Source: Symbiodinium natans
Lineage: Eukaryota > Sar > Dinophyceae > Suessiales > Symbiodiniaceae
DNA length: 64,000 nucleotides
Direction of reading: 5' to 3'
Assembly: GCA_905221605.1 (NCBI GenBank)
Contig: CAJNDS010002393.1
Coordinates: forward strand, 233,501 to 297,500
The notes under the pieces are model-generated. The model was not told the origin of the DNA. It was given only the letters and a program-made list of their open reading frames with translations, and made no database searches. The translations under genes were made by a program, and so were the position numbers. Positions 42,778-53,113 of this stretch are shown here, piece after piece; position 1 is the stretch's first letter, and each line of letters opens with the position of its first letter.

Positions 42778-44566
42778 GCCCTTAACTGTCGCATTGAGTA
42801 TCGATGAATAGGGTTTCGGGTTTCGGGTTTCTGTTTTGGTACATATAGGGTTTGAAAGCGTCGGCCTCCCGAGCATCCTTGGGAAGTGCTTGATCTTGCA
42901 TGCTTGCGCAGCACATCATGCGGAGCTTCACCTGGGCAGGTCGTGTGCTGAAAGATGCCAGCGCGAAGCTAGCTGCCGGATCCTCAAGGGCATGAAGAAT
43001 GACAAGTCGTCGTGGTGTTGCAATCACAGCAGCCGTTGGAGAAGAAGCAGACATCGTCGTAGACGTGAGTTTTGTCGGGCTCAGCCTGTTCCGGATGTCG
43101 GCGTCTGTCTGTATCTGAATGTAGCGGCATCCTCAATTGTCGGTCTCTTGTTCTTGTGTATCTTGACCGGGTTGCAGGATAGCAGTCGCAGTAGCCGGAG
43201 TCGAGGTCGTCGTCGTCGTTCTTCTTATTCTATTGGTATGTGGTTAGGAGTATCAATAGCCTCAAGCCTGGTAGAGAAGAAAGCTGACGGAAGATATCCG
43301 AGAGTGCTGACCCAATGCTGTTCCCAAAAAACAGTGACAAACGAGCCTGTATACAACCCTGAACCCGATTACCTCACATTAGGATGGGGAATTGACAAGA
43401 CGTATAGTGACACCTAAACCCTAAACCCCCTTGGCGAGAACTGAGTGCCCTGCCAAGGTGCCAGCATACTTGGCGCTGAATGCTGCAGAGCTGCAAAGAG
43501 TTGCTTATAAGGCTTTGGGATGTTCAGGGTTTTTCGACTACTTGTTTAAGAACCCCTCGGAGAATGTAAAGAGAACATTCTTCCTTACAAGGGCTTTATA
43601 GGGATAATCATTTTGGAATTGTTTTGGGGGTGCTTAAGCAAGTAGTAATTGACAAACGCTTGCGCGCGCCACCTCGGCGGGCCGGCAGGATTTCTGGCAG
43701 GGTTTCTGCCTCAAAAAAAGGGGGAGGGTCCCAGAAAAGGGTCTTAAAGGGGTTTCAGGGGGGGTTCCAGAAACCGAGGTGGGGTCCCAGAAAGGTCCCG
43801 CCCAGCACCCCCCACAGCATCATAGGGCCGGGGGGGGGGGGGGGTTAGGGGGAAGGAGACCGGATCCGGGTCTGCTTGTTCCAGACGCTTTTCGGCAGGA
43901 AGCCGAGGCAAATTATAGGTTTACAGGCTTAGGGCCCCAGGGTTTGTGGGATATATGGGCCGAGGGTGTATAGGACTTAGACGTAGCAGCGACCACATTG
44001 GACACCCATAATCCTGCACAGGTCACGCTTTTTCCCATGTTCACCAATGTTCTCTTCTGCAAATCCTCCCACGCCCGAGACCCTCATCAAACCCTAAATC
44101 CGAGACCCTATAGACCTTAGCAGTAGCTGCTCCAACATGTCGGGGCTCGCCGGGGCGTCTCTGCGTCGTGTAGATGCCGTGCACAGGGGTTTAGGGTTCA
44201 GTGACAGGTTAGGGGTTTAGGGTTTGCGGTTTAGGGCTTCGGGTTTAGGGTTTATAGTGTTAGGGCAGTCATCACCAACAAACCAACAGGAAGTCCCCCT
44301 TATCAATGAGCTGCACTAACATGCGCGTGAACATGTTGTTGGGCGTTCTTTCTCGTGTGTCCTGGAGGTTAGCTACCCACAACGGCCGCGCTGCTGTTGC
44401 TGTTGTTGTTGGAGATGTGGCGGCGCAGTGCGGTGTATTGCTTCTGAAGACTTACGACCAAAGTACTCAGCGTAGCCTCCCCAAACCCCAAACGCACGCT
44501 AAACACGCCCTAAACCCTAAGAACCCTAAACCCCAAACCCTCAACCCTTACCCCTAAACACCTCAG
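42778..44566. other. intron; unclassified 193-codon frame
   Basis: The frame at 42836-43417 is open for 193 codons, with a hydrophobic stretch (ASSIVGLLFLCILTG) and an Arg/Ser-rich part; codon usage and content do not identify it. A G run lies at 43829-43843, TTTAGGG at 44205-44260 and CCCTAAA at 44515-44555. Confidence 0.4.
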
Positions 44567-44657
44567 ACCAAGGTCTGGATCACCACCTCAGCCCTCTTCA
44601 TGTGGTTTGAGAACGAGTGGAAGAACGAGGCCACGGCCTGCGAAGCAAAGCCTCCGA
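44567..44657 (+). CDS. channel gene, D3 S5 exon
   Basis: CACCTCAG acceptor; the frame TKVWITTSALFMWFENEWK then NEATACEAKPP gives the S5 helix and an acidic turret. The suggested GC donor (CCGA|GCTGCA) leaves one base that joins CC at 45299 into Thr; a GC donor at 44645 is also possible. CCCTAAA lies upstream and TTTAGGG follows at 44670-44712. Confidence 0.7.
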
Positions 44658-44903
44658 GCTGCATTCGGGCTTAGGGTTTAGGGTTTAGGGTTTAGGGTTT
44701 AGGGTTTAGGGTTAGGGTTCAGGGTTCAGGGTTTGGGGTTCAAGGGCAGTGTTACATGTGATTTTCGAGTTCGGGGGGGGGTTTGGGGGGGCATTGTTTG
44801 GGCACTTATTATTGGGGTTTAGGGCTTCATTCTTGGGGGGCGGAGCGTTTTGCGGCTCCGGCTAGGGCTGTTACGGTGCAACGCCATACCCTCAGTGATC
44901 TGG

Positions 44904-45008
44904 GTGTTTCTGCCTCTCTCTCGCTCGCTCTCGCTCTCTCGCACTCTCGCACTCTCGCGCTCTCGCGCTCTCGCGCTCTCTCTCTCTCTCTCTCTCTCTG
45001 TCCCCCTC
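44904..45008. repeat. CT-rich microsatellite in intron
   Basis: Runs of CTCTCG and CT with GCACTCTC variants, pyrimidine-rich on the plus strand, in the short intron region before the D3 pore exon. It could act as an extended polypyrimidine tract, but this is only a suggestion. Confidence 0.85.
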
Positions 45009-45298
45009 TCTCTCCAAGCCTAGGTACGCCGCAGAGCAATGCGGTGGCTCCGGTACTTACGAGGACATGCCGGATGTGCCGTCCGCCCCTGCGCCAGCAC
45101 TTGATCACTTGTTCGAACCTGGAGCGTTTTCATCGCCTATGTCAGCCCGTGGGTCGTCTCCCAACACACTGATTGAACCGAATTGCCTTCTCACCTTGCA
45201 ACCCTAAGACCCTGAACATCCCTAAAGATCCTAAGCTTCCATTTCAGTCTCCCACACGCGAATTATAACCAACAAGCACTAAACTCTTCAACTCTCAG

Positions 45299-45402
45299 CC
45301 CGCGCCTTCTTCAAGGCCATGTACTGGTGCTCGATCTTCCTCACGGGCGAATGGGCCAACGTGGATTTCACCTACGCCGGCTCCAGGCTTTGCATCTTCT
45401 AC
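45299..45402 (+). CDS. channel gene, D3 pore-helix and filter exon
   Basis: ACTCTCAG acceptor and TTCTAC|GCAGCC (GC) donor. The frame RAFFKAMYWCSIFLTGEWAN then VDFTYAGSRLCIFY has pore helix and filter G-E-W...D-F-T, the same pattern as D1 and D2. It leaves in phase 0 to S6 at 45536. This is the clearest channel exon in the window. Confidence 0.9.
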
Positions 45403-45535
45403 GCAGCCTGGCATCTATTCGGGCTGGAGCTTCCTAGCTGTTGGTTTTGGGTTTTTAGGGTCCAGGGTGTAGGGTATCTAGGGCATTTAGGGTATGGTTT
45501 TTAGGGTTTTGGGTTTTGGGTTTTGGGTTTCCAAG

Positions 45536-45589
45536 GTGATCTTCGGCATTGCCATCTTCTCCATCCCCGTCGGCATCCTCGTGGAAGCC
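45536..45589 (+). CDS. channel gene, D3 S6 exon
   Basis: TTCCAAG|G acceptor and GAAGCC|GTACGA donor. The frame VIFGIAIFSIPVGILVEA is an S6 helix with the IP hinge. The preceding intron is only 133 bases and consists largely of degenerate TTTAGGG (TTTTAGGG, TTTTGGG), showing that such repeats lie within a genuine intron. Confidence 0.9.
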
Positions 45590-45811
45590 GTACGAGGCGC
45601 TGCTACCTGTTTCGCCTTGGGGGACCATGTACCGAAATGGGGCGGTTGTCGGAAATAGGGCTACCCTACACTCCAAATACTATCTAGAATCCCTCCATAG
45701 TATAGGAACGAACACTCCCCCTTCCCAAAATAGAAAAGAAGACTCCTCTAGTGAGGGTCGAGCTCAGATTTGCTGGGCTTTAGGGTCTGTTCAGACTCGC
45801 ACCCCTAAAGG

Positions 45812-45993
45812 CTTCCCTTAATATACACCCAATATGGCCCTCATCTTACCTTAGGGATCTTAAAAAGGGTCTCCAAGCCCAAGAGTACCACCCTTGGGGT
45901 CGGCTTCCCCTAATATACTCCGAAGATGGCCCTTATTTTGCCTTCGGGATCTCAAAAAAAGGGTCTCCAAGCCCAAGAGTACCACCCTTGAGG
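45812..45993. repeat. tandem duplication, about 91 bases x 2
   Basis: Two copies run from GGCTTCCC to the phrase AAGAGTACCACCCTTG, differing at scattered positions. Non-coding. Confidence 0.8.
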
Positions 45994-46718
45994 TCCAAGG
46001 TACAGTCCCTTGAGTTCTGCGGCTTCCGGGATGGAGGGTTAGGTCTTGGCGCCTGGGTCTTACTTGAGCTTCAGGGTTTGGGGTTTAGGGTTCAGGGTTC
46101 AGGGTTCAGGGTTTAGGATTTAGGCACGTAGGGTTATTAGAAGCCCCCCAAAATATGGGTATACATGTTGCTACCGTACTTGTACCCGCAGTCATAGATA
46201 CACATAAACCCCACCAGCCCAGCCTTGAACCTAGACCACACATCCCGTGTGAACCCTTAAACCCTGAAGGTCCAACGCGAAATCCCAAAGCCACAGACCC
46301 TTTCGAAGCCGAAACCCTTGAGGCCCAAACCGACAGCCCAAATGCGAGAGCTTGTCTCTTGTCTCCTTCATGATCCATCTAAACCGTAAACCAAAAAATG
46401 CCTACAAAGTAGCTATAGCCCCCCTGTTGCATGTGCAGGACGTCCAAAACCCTAACCCTAGAACCCTGAATGAGGCGACACAGTTCTGGAGGTAGAGCCC
46501 CCATATGAGACGCGGTCAAAATTTCCGCTTGCTTATTTTAGTAGAGGGGGTAGTTGTTGCAGCAAAACGCCGAGGATCGATAGGGGACGCGCTAAAATGA
46601 CAGGGTTGTTTGATACGATAGGATAAAAAACTGCGGTAGGTGAAAAACATGGAAAACGATAGGGGATGTGCTAATTCAAAACAAGCGAGACTTAAACAAG
46701 TAATCTTGACGCCGACTC

Positions 46719-46812
46719 ATATGGGGGTTTGCGAAAAAACACGGTGCCCCCAAAAAGGACCCCCAAATAGTAGGATTCCCTTCTAGTAAGGACCCCAAAA
46801 CGGTACGGACAC
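46719..46812. mobile_element. MITE-like family B, right end decayed
   Basis: Left terminus ATATGGGGGTTTGCGAAAAA and inner CCCCCAAATAGTAGGATTCC match other family-B copies; the right terminus is not preserved beyond GGTAC. Confidence 0.55.
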
Positions 46813-47630
46813 CGGCAGGTACTTTGAAGATGATCGCCCTAGAGGAGAAGGCAAAGCAGAAAGCGGGGAGCCAAGCCACTGGTGGAGGGTTTCGGGTTTA
46901 GGCCGTAGGGTTGAATGGGCTTAGGGTATGACTCCAAGTCCGTGTCAACCCCAAACCCAAAACCCCAAACCGCAAACCCTAAACCCTAAACCCTAAACAC
47001 TAAACCCTAAACCCTAAACACTAAACCCTAAACCCCAAACCCTAAACCCCCAGTACACCGGAAGCCAAACTCGAAAGAAGCTTTGCCATCCTGGCCCTTG
47101 AAGCCCCTCGGGGGAGAAGATTTCCAAAGAGGATCCTCTCAACTGCAGCAAGCACTCGAAGCAGAGAATACACCACCCCCCTCGAAGTAGAGAATACACC
47201 ACCCCCCCCCCCCCCCCCAAAAAAAAAAAAAAAAAAAAAAGCACACAACAACAAAAACACCTTGGCAACTTTTCAGGGTTTAGGGTTCAGGGTGCCTATA
47301 GGACCCAGAGTAGGCCCGTAGTCCCGATTGTTGAGGTTCTAGGTTCCCTTATCAAGCCCCTTTGAAGCCATGGGTTTGGTTCATTGTTTTAGGATTTAGA
47401 GTTTAGGCTTGAGGGTTTAGGATTTAGAGTTTAGGGTTCAGGGTTCAGGGTTTAGGGTTTAGGTTTAGGGTTCAGGGTTTAGTGTCTGAGGTTCTCTCCC
47501 TTCCGTCGGGCGTCAACTTGATACCAGATGATGCGCCTAAGCACTGGAAGTCCTAGATGGGGAAGCCAAGCTCAATCTCCAAACGGAGGATCTCTAAAGC
47601 AGTCAGTCGCTTGAGAGCCTGACTGTCTGA

Positions 47631-47747
47631 TCCTATGGCTGCCAAGCAGCATTGCAGCTTTCCTTAGGAATCTGAGCTCCTGAGTTAGATCCTATAGCTG
47701 CCAAGCAGCACTGCAGCTTTCCTTAGGAATCTGAGCTCCTGAGTTAA
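47631..47747. repeat. 59-base tandem duplication
   Basis: Two almost identical copies of a unit containing GCTGCCAAGCAGC and TTTCCTTAGGAATC (both near-palindromes). Non-coding. Confidence 0.85.
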
Positions 47748-48165
47748 TCCAGTATCTTCCCCACAGCTCCTGCCTCCGCTCATCGCACGAGCAAAGCTGG
47801 TCGCGATATCCTCTTGCCGCCTGAAGGTGCCAAACAACTCGCACCTTTAAGTGTGCAGGGGGTGTAATGACATGGATGTCTGGGGTTTAGGGAAAAGAAG
47901 GTCCGACAAGCCGCCCAACAACCGGCCAGAGCAGAAAGAAGCGCCGACACCATGTAGGATGGCGGCTTCCAGGTTCCGTTTAGGGGTTTCGGGGTTTAGA
48001 GGTTTACGAGTTTAGGGGTTTAAGGGTTGGGGGTTTAGGGGTTTCGGGGTTTAGAGCTTACGGTCCATTCTGAGTTGAGGGCTCGTAGGTGTTTCTGCAG
48101 CTTGTAGAACTCGTGGGGGTCCTTCCCTCCTAAACCCTAAACCCTAAACCCTAACTTCCTCCGAG

Positions 48166-48258
48166 GAGCAGTCGGATCCGACGGCCCACTACGACCTGAA
48201 TCTGGAGCATCCGCAGCACCGCGCCTTGCTGCGCATGCTTCTCAGGCGACTGGGAGAA
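48166..48258 (+). CDS. candidate exon, cytosolic region
   Basis: CTCCGAG|G acceptor and GGAGAA|GTAGGG donor, 31 codons, phase 0: EQSDPTAHYDLNLEHPQHRA then LLRMLLRRLGE. CCCTAAA lies upstream and TTTAGGG downstream. An amphipathic helix at the end. It may be the channel C-terminal region, which follows D3 on the same strand, but no domain confirms this. Confidence 0.55.
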
Positions 48259-49612
48259 GTAGGGTTTAAGGTTTAGGGTTTAGGGTTTAGGGTTTAGGGC
48301 TTGTCGGGGAGGGCAGGGAACCTCCGAGACCCCTAACCCAGTTCACCCAGGCAATGAGGGGTTTAGAGCTGAGCGCCTGTTCAGCGTTTTACGCTTCAGG
48401 GTTGAGGGTTTGCGGGCTTCGGGGCTTTAACAGAGTTGAGGGCTTGACCCTAAACCCTAAACCCTAAACCCTAAACCCTAAACCCTAAACCCTAAACCCT
48501 AAACCCTAAACCCTAAACCCTAAACCCTAAACCCTAAACCCTAAACCCTAAACCCTAAACCCTAAACCCTAAACCCACCCAAACTCTGTGGGATGGTGAG
48601 CCTGAACCTTGGGAAGGCGATCCCAGAAGCTCTCGACGCCGATGCAGGAGCTCTTTGCCTTCGAGGCGCGGGTTTAGGGTTTAGGGTTTAGGGTTTAGGG
48701 TTTAGGGTTTAGGGTTAGGGTTCACCTGTTAATCCTGGCGGACAGAAATTTCTGTCCTTATGGTTTTTTCTGGTTTTTTGCGTGCAAAAGCGAGGTGTTG
48801 GTGTTCTATTGGGATCGGGGAATGCGATCAAAGCGGCTGGATTTTCGGAGTTCAGGGGAACCTTCCCGAGCCCTGTGCAGAGTCTTGTGCACCAAAGAAT
48901 AGGTGACCTGAGCAGAACACAAAAAAGCGTACTCTGAACCCAACGTTTTTCCAACATAATGTTGGGTTTTGTTGGGTTTTTTTTTTTGGGGGGGGGTAGC
49001 CCAAAAAAACGTAAACCGTACCGAATCCGTACTTTGTTGGAAAAATGTTGGGAAAATGTTGGGAAAAAAGCGTACCCAAAACCCAACGCAAACCCAACAA
49101 GAGGACACTTTTTCTGAAAAGGCCACTTTTTCTGCAGAATTGTGTGGGTGTCTGGTTTCCACCAGGAAATAGGTTTCTGACCATCATTAAAGCGGACGGA
49201 TTTTTTGCGCGGCTGGATTTTTCCGGCCTCTTCAATAGGACAGTTTTTTATGGAACGGGGGATTGACAGGCAGGGTTTAGGGTTTAGGGTTCAGGGTTTA
49301 GGGTTTAGGGCCTAGGGTTTAGGGGTTTCGGGGTTTAGGGGCTTTGAGGTTTCAGGGCTCCCTGCTCGGTTGAACCTACGGCGAGTTTGGACTTGCGCGG
49401 GGAAAAGACCCTAAACCCCACAAGCCACCAAATGTATGCCCTATGAACAAGTTCAAATAAACACACAAACAAAAATGCGTAAGTAAGCAATTGAAGAAGT
49501 ACATACACAAATACATGAATAAAAAGCAAAAAGACATGTATACATATATATATATATACCCTGAACCGGATTCCCAGATCAGCTGCCCGCTAAGTCAGAA
49601 TGGCTCTTTCAG
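48259..49612. other. repeats; element with GTTGGG repeats
   Basis: TTTAGGG at 48264-48299; a long CCCTAAA array at 48449-48575. A weak exon candidate at about 48612-48668 reads KLSTPMQELFAFE. From about 48735 to 49265 there is a repeat-like block with two copies of AAAAAAGCGTAC...CCCAACG, several GTTGGGAAAA units, a T/G junction and GCGGCTGGATTTT near both ends. Its frames on three registers are shadows of repeats. A TA run lies at 49540-49559. Confidence 0.45.
48449..48575. repeat. CCCTAAA array, about 18 copies
   Basis: The longest perfect telomeric run in the window, with no visible partner array at its right edge until 48672. Confidence 0.95.
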
Positions 49613-49685
49613 GGCAGGCTGCGGATGTCCCACAACGGGAGCGACCGGCGCAAGCTAAGCCGACTCTGCTCCCCTGCTTCAAAAG
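49613..49685 (+). CDS. candidate exon
   Basis: TCTTTCAG|G acceptor and AAAAG|GG/GTTT edge next to a TTTAGGG array. The preferred frame reads GRLRMSHNGSDRRKLSRLCS; a second (QAADVPQRERPAQAKP) is also open. Basic, probably cytosolic. No family recognised. Confidence 0.35.
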
Positions 49686-50373
49686 GGTTTAGGGTTTAGG
49701 GTTTAGGGTTTAGGGTTTAGGGTTTAGGGGTTCTTACATGGGTCTTAATGTGGTCCCTTACTACCCGTTTAAGGGCCCATACTAAGGGAACATGTAACTA
49801 CCCTAAGATGCTCCCCTCCTCCCGATCATCCACGCAAGGCTATCTCGGCGTAATTTCAACAGTCTTCGTGCACCAGTCCTCATCCCCCGCAAGAGTTGGC
49901 CCCAATAGGGTCCCTTAACCCTAAACCCCAGGCCCGGTATAGCTCACGGTCGGAATTACGCAGTCTAGGGGGGCCGTAAGCAGCTTCAGCCCGAAGCATT
50001 TTGGTCAGGAGCGTGGCGACGAAGTCTTGCAAGGCTGGAGCAAGACGCAGTCTGTCAGTTCCTGAGACTTTGCTGTTTGTGTTTGGCGTTTATGGAAGCC
50101 CATTCGCCCGTGCTCTAATGGCAAAGGTTTGGGTGTTTGGGGCAGAGATAGATCCCCCCCCCCCCCCGTGTTCGGGCCGTAGGAGCTGCTCCACCGAGGT
50201 CCTCCACGTTTCGCCCTCGAAAACCCTGAGAACTGAGAATCCCCTCAGACATCGGTTACGACGCCTGTAGACACAATAAACCAAAGCCTGCGCTGAAAGG
50301 CACCAGACTCCCATAGTTGTCAGCTTCCCGGGGACCCCAATGCTCCTTAATGATAAGCAATAATCCTGCAAGC
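49686..50373. other. spacer
   Basis: TTTAGGG array at 49684-49728, then a stretch without repeats and a C run at 50154-50167. The opposed frames at 50001-50371 show no domain. Confidence 0.45.
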
Positions 50374-50529
50374 ATATATATATATATATATGGTACCCCC
50401 CCAGTGACCTACCCTTTTTCGCCTTGTCTCAAGTCACCCAGCTGCACTGCAAGCAAACTCGGTGTGCAATATAGCGTATTTCCTAGGGCGTAGACTAAAA
50501 TACAACTAAAATCGCATACACGGGACAGT

Positions 50530-50830
50530 AGAAAAACCAAAATTACCAAAATCAAAAAAACAAAAAACCAAAAAACCAAAACCAAAAAAAACAAAAAAAC
50601 CAAAACCAAAAAAACCAAAAAAACCAAAAAAACCAAAAACCAAAAAAACCAAAAATACAAAAAAAAAAAATCCGGGACTCTCAGGAAATCCCTATGAGGC
50701 TTCTCCAAGAGTCCCGGAAAATTGTTTTGTTTGGTATTTTTGTTTTTTTTGGTTTTGGTTTTTTTGGTTTTTTTGGTTTTGGTATTTTTGGTTTTTTTGT
50801 TTTGGTATTTTGGCTTTTTGGTTCGCCTTC
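50530..50830. repeat. CCAAAAA / TTTTTGG foldback
   Basis: About 140 bases of (CCAAAAAAA)n face about 110 bases of (TTTTTTTGG)n across a short spacer that itself begins TCCGGGACTCTC and ends AGAGTCCCGGA. The whole can fold into a long hairpin. Frames through it encode Phe/Gly/Leu low complexity and are not genes. Confidence 0.85.
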
Positions 50831-50860
50831 ACGGTCACGAGGCAACAACTACGCATTTTT

Positions 50861-52350
50861 AAGTGTGCTTATGCTAATTGTGCTTTTCAGAAATAGTATA
50901 CAAGTGGTCTTTCTAGTGCTTCAGAACTATTTGTTTCGTTATTATGTAAGTAGAGCCACTAGTGTTTAGTGCATCTTTTGGTTGTACTCAAGTGTAGTAG
51001 GCCTTATTCAGCCATTACTTGGTGCTCTGGTAGCTCAATTCGCATGGATAATATTTGCCTGGTAAATGCGATTAATTATCTAGAAGCAGCATTTGCAATA
51101 CTTGTCTTGAGAAAAAGCATTTATTGCTTCGAATTGTTTGCTTAAAAAGTGACTCCTACTCGTCCAGGAATACCCCAAAACCCTATAATCCAAACTTTAC
51201 CAGAGATTCTCCTGAAAAGCTTGCGCTTTTGGATGTTTTTGTGTATTTGTGAATTTGCTTGTGTATGGCCTTCACTAAGTACTTTTCTGGGATTCTTGTG
51301 CATTTTTTAAGCCTGATTGTGCAAGTTGCGTTTTTCAAGCATAGTATATATGTGGTCTTTATTGAATACTTCAGACATCGTTGTTTCATTGTTATGTAAG
51401 TAGAACCGCTTCTATTTCCATTATTGTGCATCTTTAAGCTTGCTCATGCAAATTTGTGCTTTTCAGGCATAGTATATTAGTGGTCTTTAGTGAATACTTC
51501 AGCAATCTTTGTCTCATTGTTATGTAGGTAGAACCATTTCCATTTCCGCAAGTGTTTATTTCGTATTTGGTTGAGTATGGTCCTGTACATAGTATTCACT
51601 TGAGTCAAATTGGGCTATTTGCTTAAGAATTCCTCTAGTAGTTAAATTCGCATAGAATGAATACTTCAAAAAAATTGTTTCATGAATATGTAAACATAAG
51701 GTGTTTCATTTGACTTTGCAGATACTACTTCAATAATACTTTGCCTGGTATAAACACAACTGTTTCAATGCATTAGTTGCTCAACAAAGCACTATTTGCC
51801 CTTTAAACCACACTTTGCCATATTTTGGTTGAATATGGTGCTTCTTTCGTATTTTGGTTGAGTATGGTCCTTTAAATGGCATTCACTTGAGTCAAATTGG
51901 GCTATTTGCTTAATAATTACTCTAGTAACTAAATTCGCATAAAATGATTATTTCAAAAAGAAAAACGATTCATGAATATGTAAACAGAAGGTATTTCAGT
52001 GGACTTTTCAGAGAGCATACTTTGCCTAGTACAAACACAATTGCATAAATACAGTATTTGCACTTTAAACGCACACTTTGCCATTTTTTTGGTTGAAAAT
52101 TGTGTTTATTTCGTATCTTGGTTGAGTATGCTCCTTTAAATAGTATTCACTTGAGTCAAATTGGGCTCTTTGCTTAATAATTACTCTAGTAGCTAAATTC
52201 GCCTAGAACCAAGAAAAATGTTTCACTATTTGATTAATACTTTGCCTCGCACAAACACAATTGTATAAATAAATTAGTTGCTCAACAAAACATTAATTGC
52301 CCTTGAAACGCACAATTTGCATAGAAAAACACTGATCTAAACATCTAAAA
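50861..52350. repeat. diverged tandem repeats inside element I
   Basis: One unit with GTGCTTTTCAGGCATAGTAT and TTATGTAAGTAGAACC starts near 50861, 51308 and 51437. A second unit of about 265-285 bases with GGTTGAGTATGG, CACTTGAGTCAAATTGGGCT and CTAAATTCGCATA starts near 51561, 51847 and 52111. No coding potential. Confidence 0.8.
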
Positions 52351-52961
52351 ACAGCATTTCTTCCAATGCTAGCTTATCGGGGTCTGTGAGGTGGGTGTCC
52401 CAATAACTGTCCTTCATTACCCGGTGATTAACTACGCGACTTTTGGGCCTTCTTTGTTGTTTTTTGTTAAAAAGGCCTAAAAAGGCCTAAAAAGGGTAGG
52501 TCGCTGGGGGGGGGGGGTAGCTATATAGCATATATATATATATATAGATAGATATAGATATAGATATAGATATAGATATAGATATATATATATATACATA
52601 TATATATATATGTATATAAATATGGTTCCAAAGCGGGTTCCTCTTCTGGTCTAAGGAATATTCTGGGGATGCTTTTCGGTTCCCAAACCTCTTCTCATCG
52701 AACTGCGGATTGCCCTCAGTGATGATTTGTCGACAAGCCCCCTTTACCCTAACCCCTAAATCCTAAACCCTAAGCCCTAAACTCTAAGCCCTAGACCCCA
52801 TAAACCCTAAACCCTATAAACCCTAAACCCCAATTTCCCAGAGCAGCCTGCAATGAGGTTCCACACAAAGGCCAGGCCGTCTCCATTTGTTGAGTGAGCG
52901 CGTCGGCCTCGTAGGATTGCGGTGCAAGACCTGCAAACGACTTTGGGCGAAAGATGGTTTA

Positions 52962-53055
52962 GGGTTATATAGGGTTATACAGGGGTATAATAGGGTGATA
53001 TAGGGTTATATAGGGTTGTATAGGGTTATATAGGGTTATATAGGGTTCTATAGGG
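52962..53055. repeat. ten-base telomere-derived repeat TATAGGGTTA
   Basis: Eight or so units of TATAGGGTTA with CTATAGGG variants, running into TTTAGGG units at 53055. It is the third distinct telomere-like minisatellite in the window. Confidence 0.8.
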
Positions 53056-53113
53056 TTTAGGGCTTTAGGGTTTAGGGTTTAGGGTTCAGTATCATGGCTG
53101 GTCTCCATGCCAG

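Larger units (their letters stand above)
45590..48165. other. downstream of D3; repeats, no firm exon
   Basis: Tandem duplication at 45812-45993, TTTAGGG variants at 46080-46125, family-B copy at 46719-46812, CCCTAAA variants at 46970-47050, poly-C/poly-A junction at 47201-47241, TTTAGGG variants at 47385-47485, and a 59-base duplication at 47631-47747. A possible exon at 47768-47820 (LLPPLIARAKLVAISSCRLK) has a CCCACAG acceptor but no recognisable content. Where the channel ends is not seen. Confidence 0.45.
50374..52622. mobile_element. AT-rich element I with shared terminal inverted repeats
   Basis: The left end has a TA run, then GGTACCCCCCC and GTGACCTACCCTTTTT (50374-50420). The right end is the inverse: AAAAAGGGTAGGTCGC, a G run, GGTAGC and a long TA/TAGA run (52490-52622). 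The interior is AT-rich and made of a CCAAAA foldback (50530-50830) and diverged tandem repeats. No transposase is seen, so it would be non-autonomous. Element II at 55216 has the same ends. Confidence 0.65.

Noticed and set aside
42836-43417. 193-codon plus-strand frame with a hydrophobic stretch
   Set aside because: Long, but no recognised domain, an odd Arg/Ser-rich part, and it lies inside a channel intron. Kept only as a note in the intron entry.
48852-49266. Overlapping frames of 67-127 codons on both strands
   Set aside because: They are shadows of a repeat block with GTTGGG and poly-T/poly-G sequence.
50409-50969. Phe/Leu/Val-rich and Phe/Gly-rich frames resembling membrane proteins
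   Set aside because: They come from the CCAAAA/TTTTGG foldback and contain no non-repetitive helix.
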